Origin: Climacteris rufus
Lineage: Eukaryota > Chordata > Aves > Passeriformes > Climacteridae
DNA length: 64,000 nt
NCBI GenBank assembly: GCA_013398175.1
Contig: VZRZ01006467.1
Span: 291,559-355,558, forward strand
Direction: 5' to 3'
Shown: positions 48,391-60,491 of the stretch, piece by piece
Position numbering within the stretch: the first letter of the stretch is position 1
How the letters are laid out: every line of letters starts with the position of its first letter
Program-made: the position numbers and the translations under genes
Notes under the pieces: model-generated
The model's input: only the letters and a program-made list of their open reading frames with translations
Databases searched by the model: none
What the model was told of the DNA's origin: nothing

Positions 48391-51300
48391 GTATGTCTTT
48401 ATCTCCTAAAAGAAATATATCACAGCAGGTCTATAATGTCTGGCTTCTCTCTTTGTTTTTAAATATGCTCATATTACAATAGTAAAGAAAGCTTTTACTC
48501 AGCCTTGAAAGCATGGGCACACCACATTTGGAACAGGGAGCTGTTTTACAAGTAGGAATTTAACCTTTTTCCTTGTATTGATTTTGAGACAAGGCAGAAA
48601 GGATAGTCTGCATGACACAGGCATGTGAGAGATGTGAATTTCCTGGGATTATCTGAATCAAGTTGGGTCACAAGTAGGTGAAGTGTGGCAATGAGTCTCA
48701 CTACAGTTCTTGAAGAGTCTGGTCAGCAGGCAACAGCAGGCCGTGGCTTGACAAATATGCATTGCTTACATGGGAATGTTACATGACTGAGACCAGCACA
48801 GCAACTTCATAGCTCTCAGGCTGCTCTAGTTCAGCTATGACAGTGTTCCTATTTGAAACAAAATTACTTCCAGTAGTGGCAGTCAATAGATGAGTGCTTG
48901 TTTAAGTATCTAAGGGTGTTTGCAGAACTTGAGAGTGGGTCAGCCCCTATCACCACGATAAGCAGATCAACTAATGCATGGCCAGTGCCAAATAAATTCT
49001 TAGGATATTACACTTTTCCTTCCAGCCTGCCCAGCCTGCAGCACACTAGATGTGAGCTTAGGCTGTTTTCCTTCTAGGACATGCCAGTGCGTGGCTGTAC
49101 TGGAGGAGAGAGGTCTGTAGATCCAAACACCACTGGCAAGTTGGCCTTGGCAGTAGAGTGTTTATTGCTGCTGTTTGGTCTCGGGGGACATGACTGTAGA
49201 GGAATTTAAGAATAAAGGCATACAGGGAGAGGAGATAAATATAATGAGGATTATTATAAAGCTGAAATGCTGAAGTACTTCCTGATAATATGCTTTTTAC
49301 TAAGGAAAACAGGATGAGAATAAAAGGAGCAGAGAAGAGCACTGTGTGGACTAGAAAGAGTACATATGGCTAAGTATAAAACACTTGGATAGTAGTACAA
49401 CTATTGTATTACAAAAATAGCTAATGAATTTTTTTTCTGTGTCTCTTAAATTACGAAAAATTGAAGAGAAATAGGAACAAAGACCAGCCTAAGAATCATC
49501 CTCAGAGGCTGAATGCCTGTCCTTAGCAAAAGCAGAGATTGGTAGGCAATATGGTTAAATTCTCCTCAGTATATGAGAAGTGAGAGCAGCTAATGCCAGT
49601 AACACATTAATAGCGCAGTGGAGAGAAAAAGAAAAACAACAGGATTCAGGTTTTGGTGTGGGCTTTGGTTTTTTTCCCATATACAGCATAATATGAGCAA
49701 TGTGTGAAAGGCTTGCTATAAATTAAAACACAACTTTTTAGTACAGCACTTCTCTGGACTTCTTGTTTTTACTGTTAATTTTATATGTCTGGACACACAG
49801 ACTGAAAATTGATGGATGGACCATAAAGGCTCACAGACTATCCCTGTACCCACCAGGGATTAGAGGAAGGGAAGCTGAAGTTACAAATCTGTAATAGCCA
49901 TGAAGATAATCCTTAGAGTCAAGTCGAGAATCTGGGGGCATCAGATCTCACTAAAAATAATTGAAAAACATTTCTATCAGTTAATTTGAAGGAGTTTGGC
50001 TTAACCTAACAGCATTTCCTCTGCTTGGTTCTCATGGAGTTCTCATGTGTTTTGGTGAAAACTTTGGCTGGTTGATCAGAAGACCTCCAGATACTGTAAT
50101 GAAATACATGGGAAGAGTTTTGTGGAAGCTACAATTTGGGTGCCTAATACTTTAATCCCTGATGAACAAAACGTTCTAGCCAGAGTATTTTTCTTTCCAA
50201 ATGTATTTCTGTCTGAAACTCCTACAACAAGTGTCCTCCCATTGCTGAGGAGAATTACCTAGAATGGTAAAGTCCTGAAGGAAAACAGCAGCAACGGTGG
50301 CCAGAATAGGCCGTAGTAAGGAAAAAAAAAATCTAAAAAAAGATTTTTTTTTCCCTAATTGTACTCTGTTGCTGAACATTAGGGGAATTTTTATTTGATT
50401 TTTTTGTCTTGTTTTGTTTTCTGGCAAGTAGCAGGATACAATAGAGAGAAGCAGCTGCATCAGAAGTACCAAAGGGATTGCTTTCAAGTTACTGGAAGTC
50501 TTATAAATCACACAGCTTATTTAATTTATGTGACACAGCTGCACAGGATGCTTTGGTAGTTGCACAAGACACAGGACAGAGGTCAGAAAAATCAGAAATG
50601 TTTCAGCCAAATAGAGCTGTTGGCAACTAAACATGGAGATGTTAGCATTGGTCTTATTATTGAATGTCTTAATTAAAATGTAAAAACTACAAAGAACATG
50701 ATTTAATGTGGATGAATGAGATAATATTGAGTCTGGAATTGGAAGAAGATAAACCTTAGTGATGTGCAATGATACTAGGAAACAAAACTACAGTTGAAAA
50801 TGCTGATCTGTGGATAAGAAATTCAAGATAAAAACCGAATGCAAAGAAGATTTTTAAAAATTATAATGCTGGATGAGACTTAAAATACCCTTTAATAATA
50901 AACTCATCCAGCTGTATCTTGAAAAAGACAAGCTCCATTTCTTCTTCAAATGAGGGAGAAAATTTCAATTAGACCAAACAAAAAATTTACCCCCCATGTT
51001 TCTTTTGAGTGTTAGCTCAGTTTAAAAGGGGAAAATTGCACTTTTCCTATAAAATAATCTAAATCTCACCATCCTTAAGAATCATTAGGCTTCAGATGTG
51101 GAGTTGTATGTCATTGCAGCAAACTGGGCCTTTTTGAAGTGTAACAATGAAGAGACTAATTGGAGACAAAAAAATTGATTTTTTTGGGGGGGAGGGTTGA
51201 TTTTAGATTCTTCTTCAAATAGCTTCAAGGACTGCAAAAAATTCTAATAAGCTATTTTTTTCCCTAGTTTAAAATGTTTATCTGTTTCTTTTAGTGGCTT

Positions 51301-51763
51301 TTATTCTTTTTAAAAGGCATCTGTGTGAGAGACACTAGTTGGAAGTTGACAAAACACCCATGAAATAGTTGTGCTACTTTACACATTTATTATGTCAAAA
51401 TCTTTCTCATTTTTATTATCTGGGCTGCTACAGACTAGCCGAAAATGTTTGGTTTTCATGAAAAAGCTGCTATTTCGCCTTTCTACCTTTTGTCAGTAAC
51501 CTAAACAGTTCAGCCAGCCCACTCAGTGAGTACACAATTTTATGAAATAAGGACCGTTGAATGCAGGTGTCCTTGTGAACATGGATACATGCAAGATTTT
51601 GGGATATCTGCTTTGAAAACAGGCAAGCAAAAAAGATGATCAGATGCCTGTGAAGCAAGCTAGCTGCTTCCACTAAGAGGAGCATCTGACAATTTCTCAT
51701 GTTCTAGTGTTCAGGAGAGAGTATGACCTAATTAATAAACATTAATCATTGACTCCATTGTAG
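48391..51763 (+). other. Putative intron of unidentified gene
   Basis: Starts GTATGT and ends CCATTGTAG. No further exon is supported inside it. It contains ordinary AT-rich DNA and short A or T runs (for example 50319-50350). Confidence 0.4.
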
Positions 51764-51917
51764 ACCAACAGAAGACATCCGAGGTGTCCAGCACTCAAGG
51801 ACTTCTCCTGTTTGCTCAGACCCTTACTCTAACACCTCGGGAACAGCACAGGAGTATTTTGGCCCACCATCAGAGTTTTATCCTCCCAAGGAGAGCTTCT
51901 CAATGAAGTGTTCAAAG
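51764..51917 (+). CDS. Putative second coding exon of unidentified gene
   Basis: The acceptor ATTGTAG (ending 51763) and donor AAAG|GTATGC (51918) bound 154 bases. Joined to the 48390 donor, the split codon becomes Arg and 51 further codons stay open, ending in phase 0. The segment (starting PTEDIRGVQHSRTSPVC) is rich in Ser, Pro and Tyr with aromatic clusters (EYFGPPSEFYPP), so again probably disordered. Phase agreement with the previous exon and an uninterrupted frame across both are the main evidence. A second donor, GAG|GTATGT, 16 bases further on (after 51933) is at least as good and would change the phase. No homologue is recognised. Confidence 0.45.
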
Positions 51918-52632
51918 GTATGCACTACAAGAGGTATGTGAGATCCTTAGTGCCTGCTATCCACCCCTCTCCTTCCAAGGACTTCTCTTGGTTTTGGTTT
52001 CTGTGTTTAGGAGCACAATAGAGTAAAGCTAGAGGAAAATTAAAACAAACGAAAAAACACCACAAAAAAAAAAAAAAGCCCACAAGAACTGGGACAATTA
52101 AAGTTAATGAATGGCATAATTGAGGGTTATGCCATTTTAGACATCTAAAGGCAATATTTATATGGATATTTAGATATTTGAAAATACATCTCCAGAATAT
52201 GCATCCAGAGCACTAGAGTGGGTTGTGTGTAATCAGCCCGTTTGTGCAGCAAGAGTTAACCTTTGGGATTTAGAAATAAAATAGATATTTGCATCTGTGG
52301 GCAATTGAAAGATGGCTGTTAAAGGTTTGATGCTAGTTTATTTCCAACACTTTCGTCTCAGACTTTTTATCAATTCTGGAGTTAATCCAGTCATCACTCA
52401 TCCATCTTTATAAAGCAGCACTGCAGGAGACAAAACTGTTTTCTGGACATGAATCCAACAAAACAGTTTTGGAGAAATAACTTGGGTTTTTCATAGCTAC
52501 AAAGCAACTCCAACAAGGACAGAAATGTGCATTAATGTGGGAGGAAATCAGCCTTATTAAACTTGTTCCTGTAAACTGAAAAAAAAAATCGCTAAAATAT
52601 TCATTGCCCCTTTGAAGTTTTCCCTCTTCCAG
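51918..52632 (+). other. Putative second intron
   Basis: Lies between the tandem donors and the acceptor at 52632. Includes an A-rich run (52064-52077). No other feature seen. Confidence 0.3.
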
Positions 52633-52731
52633 GACAATGAGCATTCTCACCTTGTTTGTAGGAAAAGGCCACTGCAGTCTGATTTGAACTTGCAGATAGG
52701 TGCAAAGTCTTTGGCTGAAGTCTATAAATAG
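52633..52731 (+). CDS. Possible terminal exon of unidentified gene
   Basis: A strong acceptor (GTTTTCCCTCTTCCAG, ending 52632) is followed in phase 0 by 32 open codons (DNEHSHLVCRKRPLQSD...) and TAG at 52729-52731. The phase agrees with the 51917 donor. An ATTAAA word at 52787-52792 could serve as poly(A) signal. If all three pieces join, the protein would be about 122 residues: basic and hydrophilic, with few Cys. Alternatively this is a chance acceptor and the real gene continues further right. The opposite strand also has an 80-codon frame overlapping here, so confidence is low. Confidence 0.22.
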   Translation, partial: DNEHSHLVCRKRPLQSDLNLQIGAKSLAEVYK

Positions 52732-54559
52732 ACTTTCAGTGTTCTCTGGTAGAGAGACAAATTAATAGATTTGCTGTTGGAAGTAAATTAAAGTACATAA
52801 TGTTAGATTATTTCTTCACTCCGTGTAGGAAAGTTAAATAACACACTCAGCTTTAATATTTCTCTATATGTGAATATGTGAACAATTTTAAGAGTGGGAT
52901 GACCTATTTTCTCTTACAGATATGTTTATGCAGTTTGGTTTTCATCTTGAGATATAACTGCAACCATTAGTAAAGGTTTAATGACATGGAGCCATACTGA
53001 TATTTTATCCATGATAAAATTGTACCATCAGTTTCTTCTTCAACCATACTAAGTTATTTTAATTTGTCTGAAGAGGTGTAGAAAACTCCATTGCCTTATT
53101 TTATCAGAGCTCTAGAAAAATGAAGTGGCAAGTTAGTTTTAGTTTTCAGTTTCACTGGTTGTTTAGACTTATAGATAGCTTAATGTGAATTTTTGGGCTT
53201 TTCCCCCCTGCATTTGCTTCTCATTATTTCAGTGAATTAAACATCGTTAACATTTTTAAAATGTCCTAGTTTTGGATGCATCAGTTGACAATGATGTTTT
53301 TACTCCCACCCCTCCCCCAGGTATTGCTCAGTATTTTCCAAAAATTTAATGTCTGAGCTTGCAGTAGAGGAGGAAAAAGATCATGCAGAAAAGAAACCCT
53401 TTTATTAGCAACTTTATTTCAAAAAATAAAGAGATGTTGAAGGTTGATAAGATTATGAGAATGTTACTCCCCTGTTTCATTTTTGAAAGTACCAAGATTT
53501 AGCAGGCTTTCCTAGAACAGTTTTGCAGAATTCTGTATTCCCTGCAGTCATGGTAGATGCTGTAAATGAACTACATTAATTGTTTACTAAGGAGTCAGTA
53601 CACAGAAACTGCAACACTTCAGAGCATGAAAGGTTCCTGTAAATACTTCTTAACCATCTCTTGCTTTTGCCAATGATTTATCAGCACTCTGGTGAAATTC
53701 CCCTTCCCAATTATCATAATTCTAAAATAAACTAGACTCAGACAAGGCTGGGAAATCAGGTGATGTAACACAGTCTTTTCCAAAGCAACAACTGACATGG
53801 GAACCATAGTTTCTGATGGTCCACCAAGTTGTAGGGTTTTGGGGATTTTTTATTTTATGTAGCACAGGTAGGTTATGTTCTTTGTGCATTTTGAGCAGTT
53901 TAGCAAACTAGACATGAATTCTACACAGCTGGAGCTCTGGAAAGTATTTGCTTCACCCAGATAGTGCCTCCTTCATCCATGTTTTTTACCAGCTATATCC
54001 CAAAAAACTAAAGCTGAGTTTCAGAAATAAGCAGCTGGTGTTTTTAGAGATCCTTTGAACACCTTAGGACACTTTCAGACCTTGTCCTCTTATCTTTGTT
54101 ATTTCCTGCTTCCCTCCAAAATCCCTGCCCCCCTTTTTTTTTTTTCCCACTACAACTGCATTAGGACAATAAACCCAACCCAAAAAAAAATGGAAGAAAC
54201 AACTGATACTGACCCCTTTTGCTGGTAAGAACATTTGATACCATCTAAGAAACTTCAAAACATTCTGCTCTTTTTTTAATCCTTTCATCTTGAAAACAGG
54301 AGGGGGAAAAAAAGTCTCTTAAAACATTATATGAGCAATACCTATTCAAAGCTGTTCAGGTAGGATCACAGAGACACCAGTGCTGAGTCCTACGAGGCAC
54401 CTCATCACTCTTCCTCCCAAACAATGGACTAAAGTACAAACTTAGGAGGACCATCAAAGTTGAGATGTAGAGAGTGACCTGTCTTCTGGAATACACTCCA
54501 GACTTTGGATTGGTGGAATTTCCTGAATTGGAAGACTGCACTCACATCTGTTATGTTTA
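52732..54559. other. Non-coding DNA
   Basis: AT-rich DNA with good but isolated acceptor-like tracts (for example before 52920, 53196 and 53319) that do not lead into open, donor-bounded frames. A T run lies at 54135-54145. Nothing else recognised. Confidence 0.5.
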
Positions 54560-55085
54560 ATACCTCTTTACAGACCTATCAAATTTGTTTAATTCTCTAC
54601 TGAATCCCTTTTTGAATGTTTGACCTTCACATTATCTTACAATAAGGAGTTCCAGAGTTTCTTTGAGCCACTTGAAGAATTACTACTTTGTTCCTTAAAA
54701 CGTTTTAAAGAAGGTGTGTCTGATTCTGGTGGTATCCTGAATACAGAGTGATAATCTCATATATTCACCTTCTCCATGAGATGTATGGTTTTAGAGTGAA
54801 GTCTTCCCCTTCTCCCTGTGCCCCTATTGCTTCTTCACAGATTGAACAATAGTCAGGTCTGTCCCTAGAGCCAACTCTTCCCAGTTCTGTTTAGCTTGCC
54901 AGTCTTACACCTTTTCCAGATCCACCACACCTTTTTGAGATAGGCTGACCAGAAATGCAGTAAAAATTCCAGATAAATTCTCAAAAGAATCAGACATCTG
55001 CACAAAGGCTCTGGTTCTGTAATCCTATTCTAATGCTTCCTAGCTTTTTGTGTGGTGTTTGACCAGCAGTGAACACTGATCTGAT
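54560..55085 (-). repeat. Probable ancient CR1-type LINE remnant
   Basis: Words such as AATAAGGAGTTCCAGAGTTT, TTGTTCCTTAAAACGTTTTA, GACCAGAAATGCAGTA and CTAATGCTTCCTAGCTTTTT follow the order of an old amniote CR1/L3-like 3' region read on the minus strand ('gagttccacagttt', 'gaccagaactgcacac', 'taatgattcctaacattttg'). Strongly diverged, so this is an old insertion that predates the recent CR1 copies in the window. Confidence 0.45.
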
Positions 55086-58000
55086 GTCTTTAGAGAAAGC
55101 TACCTGGAAATGCTTTGTTTAGAGTCCAGCTGTGTGCTCTGTCCATAGGGGGTTGGGTGTTAGTGAATGTTTCTGTACAGCCCTGAAGGGGAGGTTGCTT
55201 ATTAAACACTGATTTCATTAATTCCTCATTCAAGAGCTTGAGCTCTCAGCAGCCTACCAATTTTACTGTTGGCAATCATGAAGAATTTTTTGTGGTTGTT
55301 ATTAGAGCAGACTTCACCACCTCACTTTTCAATCTTTTCAATTCATTAGTCTGTGCATCTACCATAGTATTTTGGTAAATAGTTTTGAGCTGAACCTGAT
55401 TGAAGCCCCCACTTAGAGCTCTTTGGGCCATATTGCAGAGCAGACCCAGGAAGCACAAACTTTATTCTTTGGATGAAACTAAATGAGAGAGTGAGCTGTA
55501 GCTACTAGCAGGCACTGTGCCCTTTGGACTGAGCTAAAGCCAAAATGAAGTCATTCTCTCTCCCCAGGAAACACCTACCTAGTAGCCCCTACATCTTCAG
55601 CTCCACCTGCTTGACTCTGCAGATCTCCCATTGTACTGCTAACATGGGCTTACTGGTGACAGGCAACACAAACCAGAGATTACTCCCTTAACTCCAGTTG
55701 CCTGAAAACTGCTTGTTTCCTTTTTATTTTCCTTTAACCACTGCTAGCCTGTGGGAGGATTTTTTTTTTCTCATAAGAGCTTGTGTCATTTAAGAGCACT
55801 ACCTTTCATTTTATATCTGCTGATTCTTTCAAATGACTCCTCTAACAGACTTTTGACTATTCCCTGCTATGCTGTCTTTGTGTCTGATTTCTATACGTTG
55901 GGTTTTTTTCCACAGGGAAGCTACACTTGTGGGTCTGCAGATTACAGATTTAAAAGGCAATAGAAACACAGAAGTCTGCCACCTTCTGTTTCTACAGTAG
56001 TGAAGGAGATTAAAGGAACAGCTTATAGACTAGATGCACTATACAATTTTATGGGAATTGGAAATTAACTGTTTGTGATAAAGACAAGCCTTTCACTAAT
56101 TAAGGAACTTGCAATACCCTTTCTTACAACTTATAGACAATATTATACATGCCATTTAAAACCACATATATTGAAAACAAAAAGGAGTTTTTGACCTGGG
56201 GATACTTAGAGCTGAAGTTCTGTCAGAAGGAAGCATTCCATTTGCTTTTCACAGTGCAGGTGAAATTTCTGTAGTTCTCTCTTTTATGCAGAAAACCTAA
56301 ATTAGTAATCATCTTGCCTTTCAAAGAACACCCCTTGGGATATTTGAATATATAATCAGATTCAGTGCTTCTGTTTAGCAGAGGGAATGAGAAAAGCGTT
56401 CAAGGCTGGCTGCCATCCTTCACCACAATGAGAGGAAAATCTGAATTGAACCCAAGAGTGAATTGCTGATTGTAAATTGGTCACAGATATTTGGTCACTT
56501 GACCTTGAAAATTTTTAAATTTCTTTTTATTATGTATATTAGCGTGAAAGAGGTGGAGCAGTGCAATTCCAGGATAATGCCTCCTGTAGTGTTGCTTAAA
56601 CAGTGAAGGTAAACTGAGTTTCTCCCATCTCTTCAGTTAGTATGTGACTCAGGAAATTGCCTGTCCTTTTGCCTTGTATAGAATTGTACTGTGCAGGTCA
56701 TGATTTCTGAACAGGTAACTTTCATTTTTTAATTATTTGACCTGCTTGGCTTTTAAGGGAGACAACACTAAAAAGGTTAGAAAGCAGTTTGTGGGGGAGC
56801 AAGTATAATTGAATCCCTGTTCTTTGCTGCCATGAATACGGCTTTGCGCCTTGAATAGTGTCAGATTTCTTAAGCATATTGTAGGCACTTCCAAACAATC
56901 GTGCCTTTAGCCTACATTCTAACATCCACAATTGTTAAAATCTTCAGACCAATTTCCTCTCAGAAAAAGACAGCATTATGGTTTGTAACAACATGAAAAG
57001 TGTCCAATTTCAAGCATAGCCAGGAGGAAATATCAACTGAATTTATTTGGAGGAGGAAATAGAATTAGGGAGTAACAATTACTTTCTCCAGGATGCCTTC
57101 ATGCACTAACAAGCCAGCATTAATTCAAATGTAAACATCTATAAGCTTTTGTTTTTACAAAACACGGTCAATTTTTTTTTCCCTCTAGCTATGCATGCTG
57201 GGAAATACTCATAGACTGGAAAACATACTGAGATGAAAAGACAGCCTAAACACAGGGTTCACACTAATAGAGACTTTCTTTCAGTTATGCCATTGTTCTT
57301 AACCATAATACTGCTGCTGTTATGTTGCCGTGTTATGTCGTGATATTGTTCCTCTTGGAGTTTGACATGGGAGCAGGAGGGGAAAAGCATTTTGCAGAGC
57401 ACTTGTATCCCTTTCAGTGCTGTGGAGATGTTGTGGGAGGACAGTGGTTTGCAAGAGACATTGGACTGAAGTAAAAAATCTTCTATAGCTTCAGTTATGC
57501 ACGTTCAAAAACACCGAAGGGTCATTAAATGTGCATAGTGCAGGTAACTCTGTGGATGAAAACCAGCATTTGGCAAGTACATTCAGCAGCACGTTGCATC
57601 TTTTTGGCAGTGCAGGACACCTACATTTCTGTGGGGGCATCAACAGGATTAGAAACTGGTGTGTTTTGTAGTCACCATCTCCACATTTTTCCCCCACAGT
57701 GTGCTGTGCTTAGCTCCTTTGACTTATGCTCAAAGCTGCCATACACTGTTCCTGTGGCAGTTCATTTTAATGTATTTCTGCATTAAAAGAGAGCACTAAG
57801 GTCCCCTATAGCCTCATTGTAATTAGACAGCTTCCCCTTCTATCTCTTACAAAGAATATTTTAAATACAGCATGACTAACAGACTAAAATTGCTATCAAG
57901 TTTTTTAATCTTGTAATTGTGAAGACCAAGGATATTAGTAGTGGGAATTGGATGGAGCTGTGCAGATTAAAATAATCCCAGCTATTCAAAAAGCTTAATT

Positions 58001-60471
58001 AAAGTAGCACAGTAACAAGATACAGCAGCAGAGCTGCAGGTAACCTTCCTATTCTGATGTTAAAGTATTTCATTTGGAGCGCAGTCCTGTTTGCTGTGAA
58101 ATGCAAACAGCCTTAAGCAGTTAGCTCTATAAAAACACGCAGGGGAGCTACACTAGTTGCAGATGCCAAATCTTACCTTTAGCAGATTGTTGCCTTGCCA
58201 ACACACAGGAATTCACTCTGCCCACATTTTCATACGAAATTATTTTCAGCCACCTTTTGGCATTGTGCTAACATGTACACAATTGTTTTCAGAGAAGGGA
58301 GAACTACAACTGAGAAGACTCACTAAAGTTGGCAGGGGAAGATATTGGCAAAGTTGCTATTAGCTCTTAGGTATGTGTTAGACTCTAGTCCATGTTTCCC
58401 ATACTGGGAAATCTTAGTTACATTTGCTCTCTACCAAAGAGAGTTACACCATCTTTCTTGTAAGAGAAGCAGGTTTGTCTTCCCCACATCTGACCCAAAT
58501 CATGGGAACAAAGGAGAACTCTTCTCTGTAAAAACTGGCTCTGAAAGCCAACTGATACTGCAGACAGGCTATCTATTGAATGTAGCTCTATTTCCTTAGC
58601 AGGTGATCTTAGCTCTCTTAAAGGAGAAAAATCCACTCAGACAGGAATGTTGCTCACCAAGTGTGACAACCCACAATTGGTAAAGTGAATGAGAAGCTCG
58701 AGTTCACAGGTGCCTCCAACCTGACCTACCTTTAGCCAGACTATGATTACTTAAAGAGCAATAACACCCCAATCTTTGTACTTTCTAAAGCTGGCTCAGT
58801 TTCAGTTCAAATGGAGGGAGTGGCCATGGAAAGTTGGCATAAGGAACAAGAGTGTTTCATTGTTTTCTGAACTCTTTTTAAAAACACTCCTGCAAGCTTG
58901 TTTTGATACCAAGACTACTTTTTTTTTACTACTTGAGAGAACTATCAGTACATTAGGAAGAAAAAAAGGCCAGTTCCTGAAATGCAGAACATGAGGTGAC
59001 CATACAGAGACCTACCAGTGCTACAAATACAATACAGCCTTTTTACAGTTGTTTTATTTAAACAGTACTGTCAAATACTACAGTTTCATGCAAGACCTTT
59101 TGCTTCCCACCCTCTCCAAAATTAAGAAAGATGACTCATGCTCAGTTAGCAGGAGAGAAATCAAGAACATTCTAGAAGTGATGCTTTAAAGAACTGCTAC
59201 AAACAAACCATAGCTGCTGTTCCCAGGCAGGGCTGGATTGTACTGAAACTGTGTCTTATAGTGGTGGGAAAATACGGGGATAGAGGATGATGCAGTAATT
59301 CTACAATTTAAGTCCACCCTTTCCTGTGAAAATTGGACAGCACTGTTTAGAGGATGGGAGGGTAATAAGCAGAAAGAATAGAGCAGGTGGGATAGTTGTT
59401 CTTTAAGGGAAGAGGATACACAGAAAAAACAGGATAATACATTTGGATCTGAGCACTCTGTGAACGTAAGATTTCTCTGAGTCATTAAAACCAAGGCTGG
59501 TCATCCTCTGAGATTTCCTAGCAGAGTGATTATCTTGACTAAAGAGAGACAAGTTATTAAAAGGTAATAGTAGTGCTTTTTTTCTAGAGCACATAAATAA
59601 TGTAATTTTCCCAATTTTAAACTATTTTTTCACTGATTTCCAGTAAGACGGATATCTCGAATGAGCATAAGTGTGTTGGGCACATCCATGCAGTTTAAAT
59701 TCAGTTGGCTCTGAGTATGTGCATCCCTTGGGTCCTCTGAAAAGCCAAGATTTTGTTGGTGTTACATTGCCTAATTCTTGTGTTTTAGGGTTGGGTTGGT
59801 TTTTTTTTTTCCCGCCTTTGATTTTAGCATGACTTAGTGAAAGCTAAATCGCACCACTGGCTGAAGAACAGAGACCTACAAAAATAATAGTGGTGTGGGG
59901 GCTTGGGGGGCATGTTTTTGTTTATGACAAAGCTGTGTATTGCCCTTGTTCTGCATCAGTGAAGCTGGTTGAGTTCTTGTTACTGGTTTCAGTAAGATCT
60001 TGCTTTCTTCATAAAGGGAATAATACTGTTAGCTATTTTAATACTTTGCATACGGATTTTATATTTTTGATCTGTTGCAACTGTTGTCTCCATTTCATTT
60101 CTCTTGTTCGGTTCTCCTCCTCTGTTTTGGTTCCACCCCGCTTCTGTCACATTTTGTCCTCTTCCAAAAGCAGAGCCAAACCCCTCTTTCCCTTGACATT
60201 TTGTCCCCTTCCTCTTATCTTTTTCTTCCTGCCACTGACTCAGTTTAGCAGAGAGGTGACCAAAGCTGCATTGAGCTGTGCCTTTAGTCTCTGGGGAATG
60301 CCAAACCTGCACTAGCAAGAGATGTTCTGCTTTTGAGATCCTTTTCAGGATTGACTGCTGCTTCTGTAAGTCACTGTATATGGTCAAAATACTTGTCTGC
60401 TCCTTTGTGGGGGGTAAAAAAATAAATAAAGTAAATATTACCTCTGAAAAGCAGATTCTGCCCAAACTGGG
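55086..60471. other. Non-coding DNA, no gene recognised
   Basis: AT-rich sequence with T or A runs (55760-55769, 57173-57181, 59799-59810). Open frames of up to 158 codons occur on both strands at 59890-60465, but they overlap each other, lack domains and are low-complexity, so they are not called. If the putative plus-strand gene continues past 51933, its further exons may lie here, but I cannot support any. Confidence 0.5.
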
Positions 60472-60491
60472 AAAAAAAAAAAAAAAAAAAA
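60472..60491. repeat. Poly-A tract
   Basis: About 20 A residues preceded by A/T-rich words (AATAAATAAAG at 60421-60431). It could be a decayed retroposon tail, but no body is recognised. Confidence 0.8.

Noticed and set aside
57286..57476. 63-codon open stretch after a good acceptor (CTTTCTTTCAG)
   Set aside because: No donor, the phase does not fit the donors at 51917 or 51933, and no domain is seen; likely chance.
58158..58325. Open stretch in phase 0 after a CTTTAGCAG acceptor-like site
   Set aside because: A competing frame of similar length overlaps, no donor follows, and the pyrimidine tract is weak.
59890..60465. Overlapping 141-codon (+) and 158-codon (-) frames
   Set aside because: They are mirror images over a pyrimidine-rich stretch, have low-complexity translations and contain no known domain.
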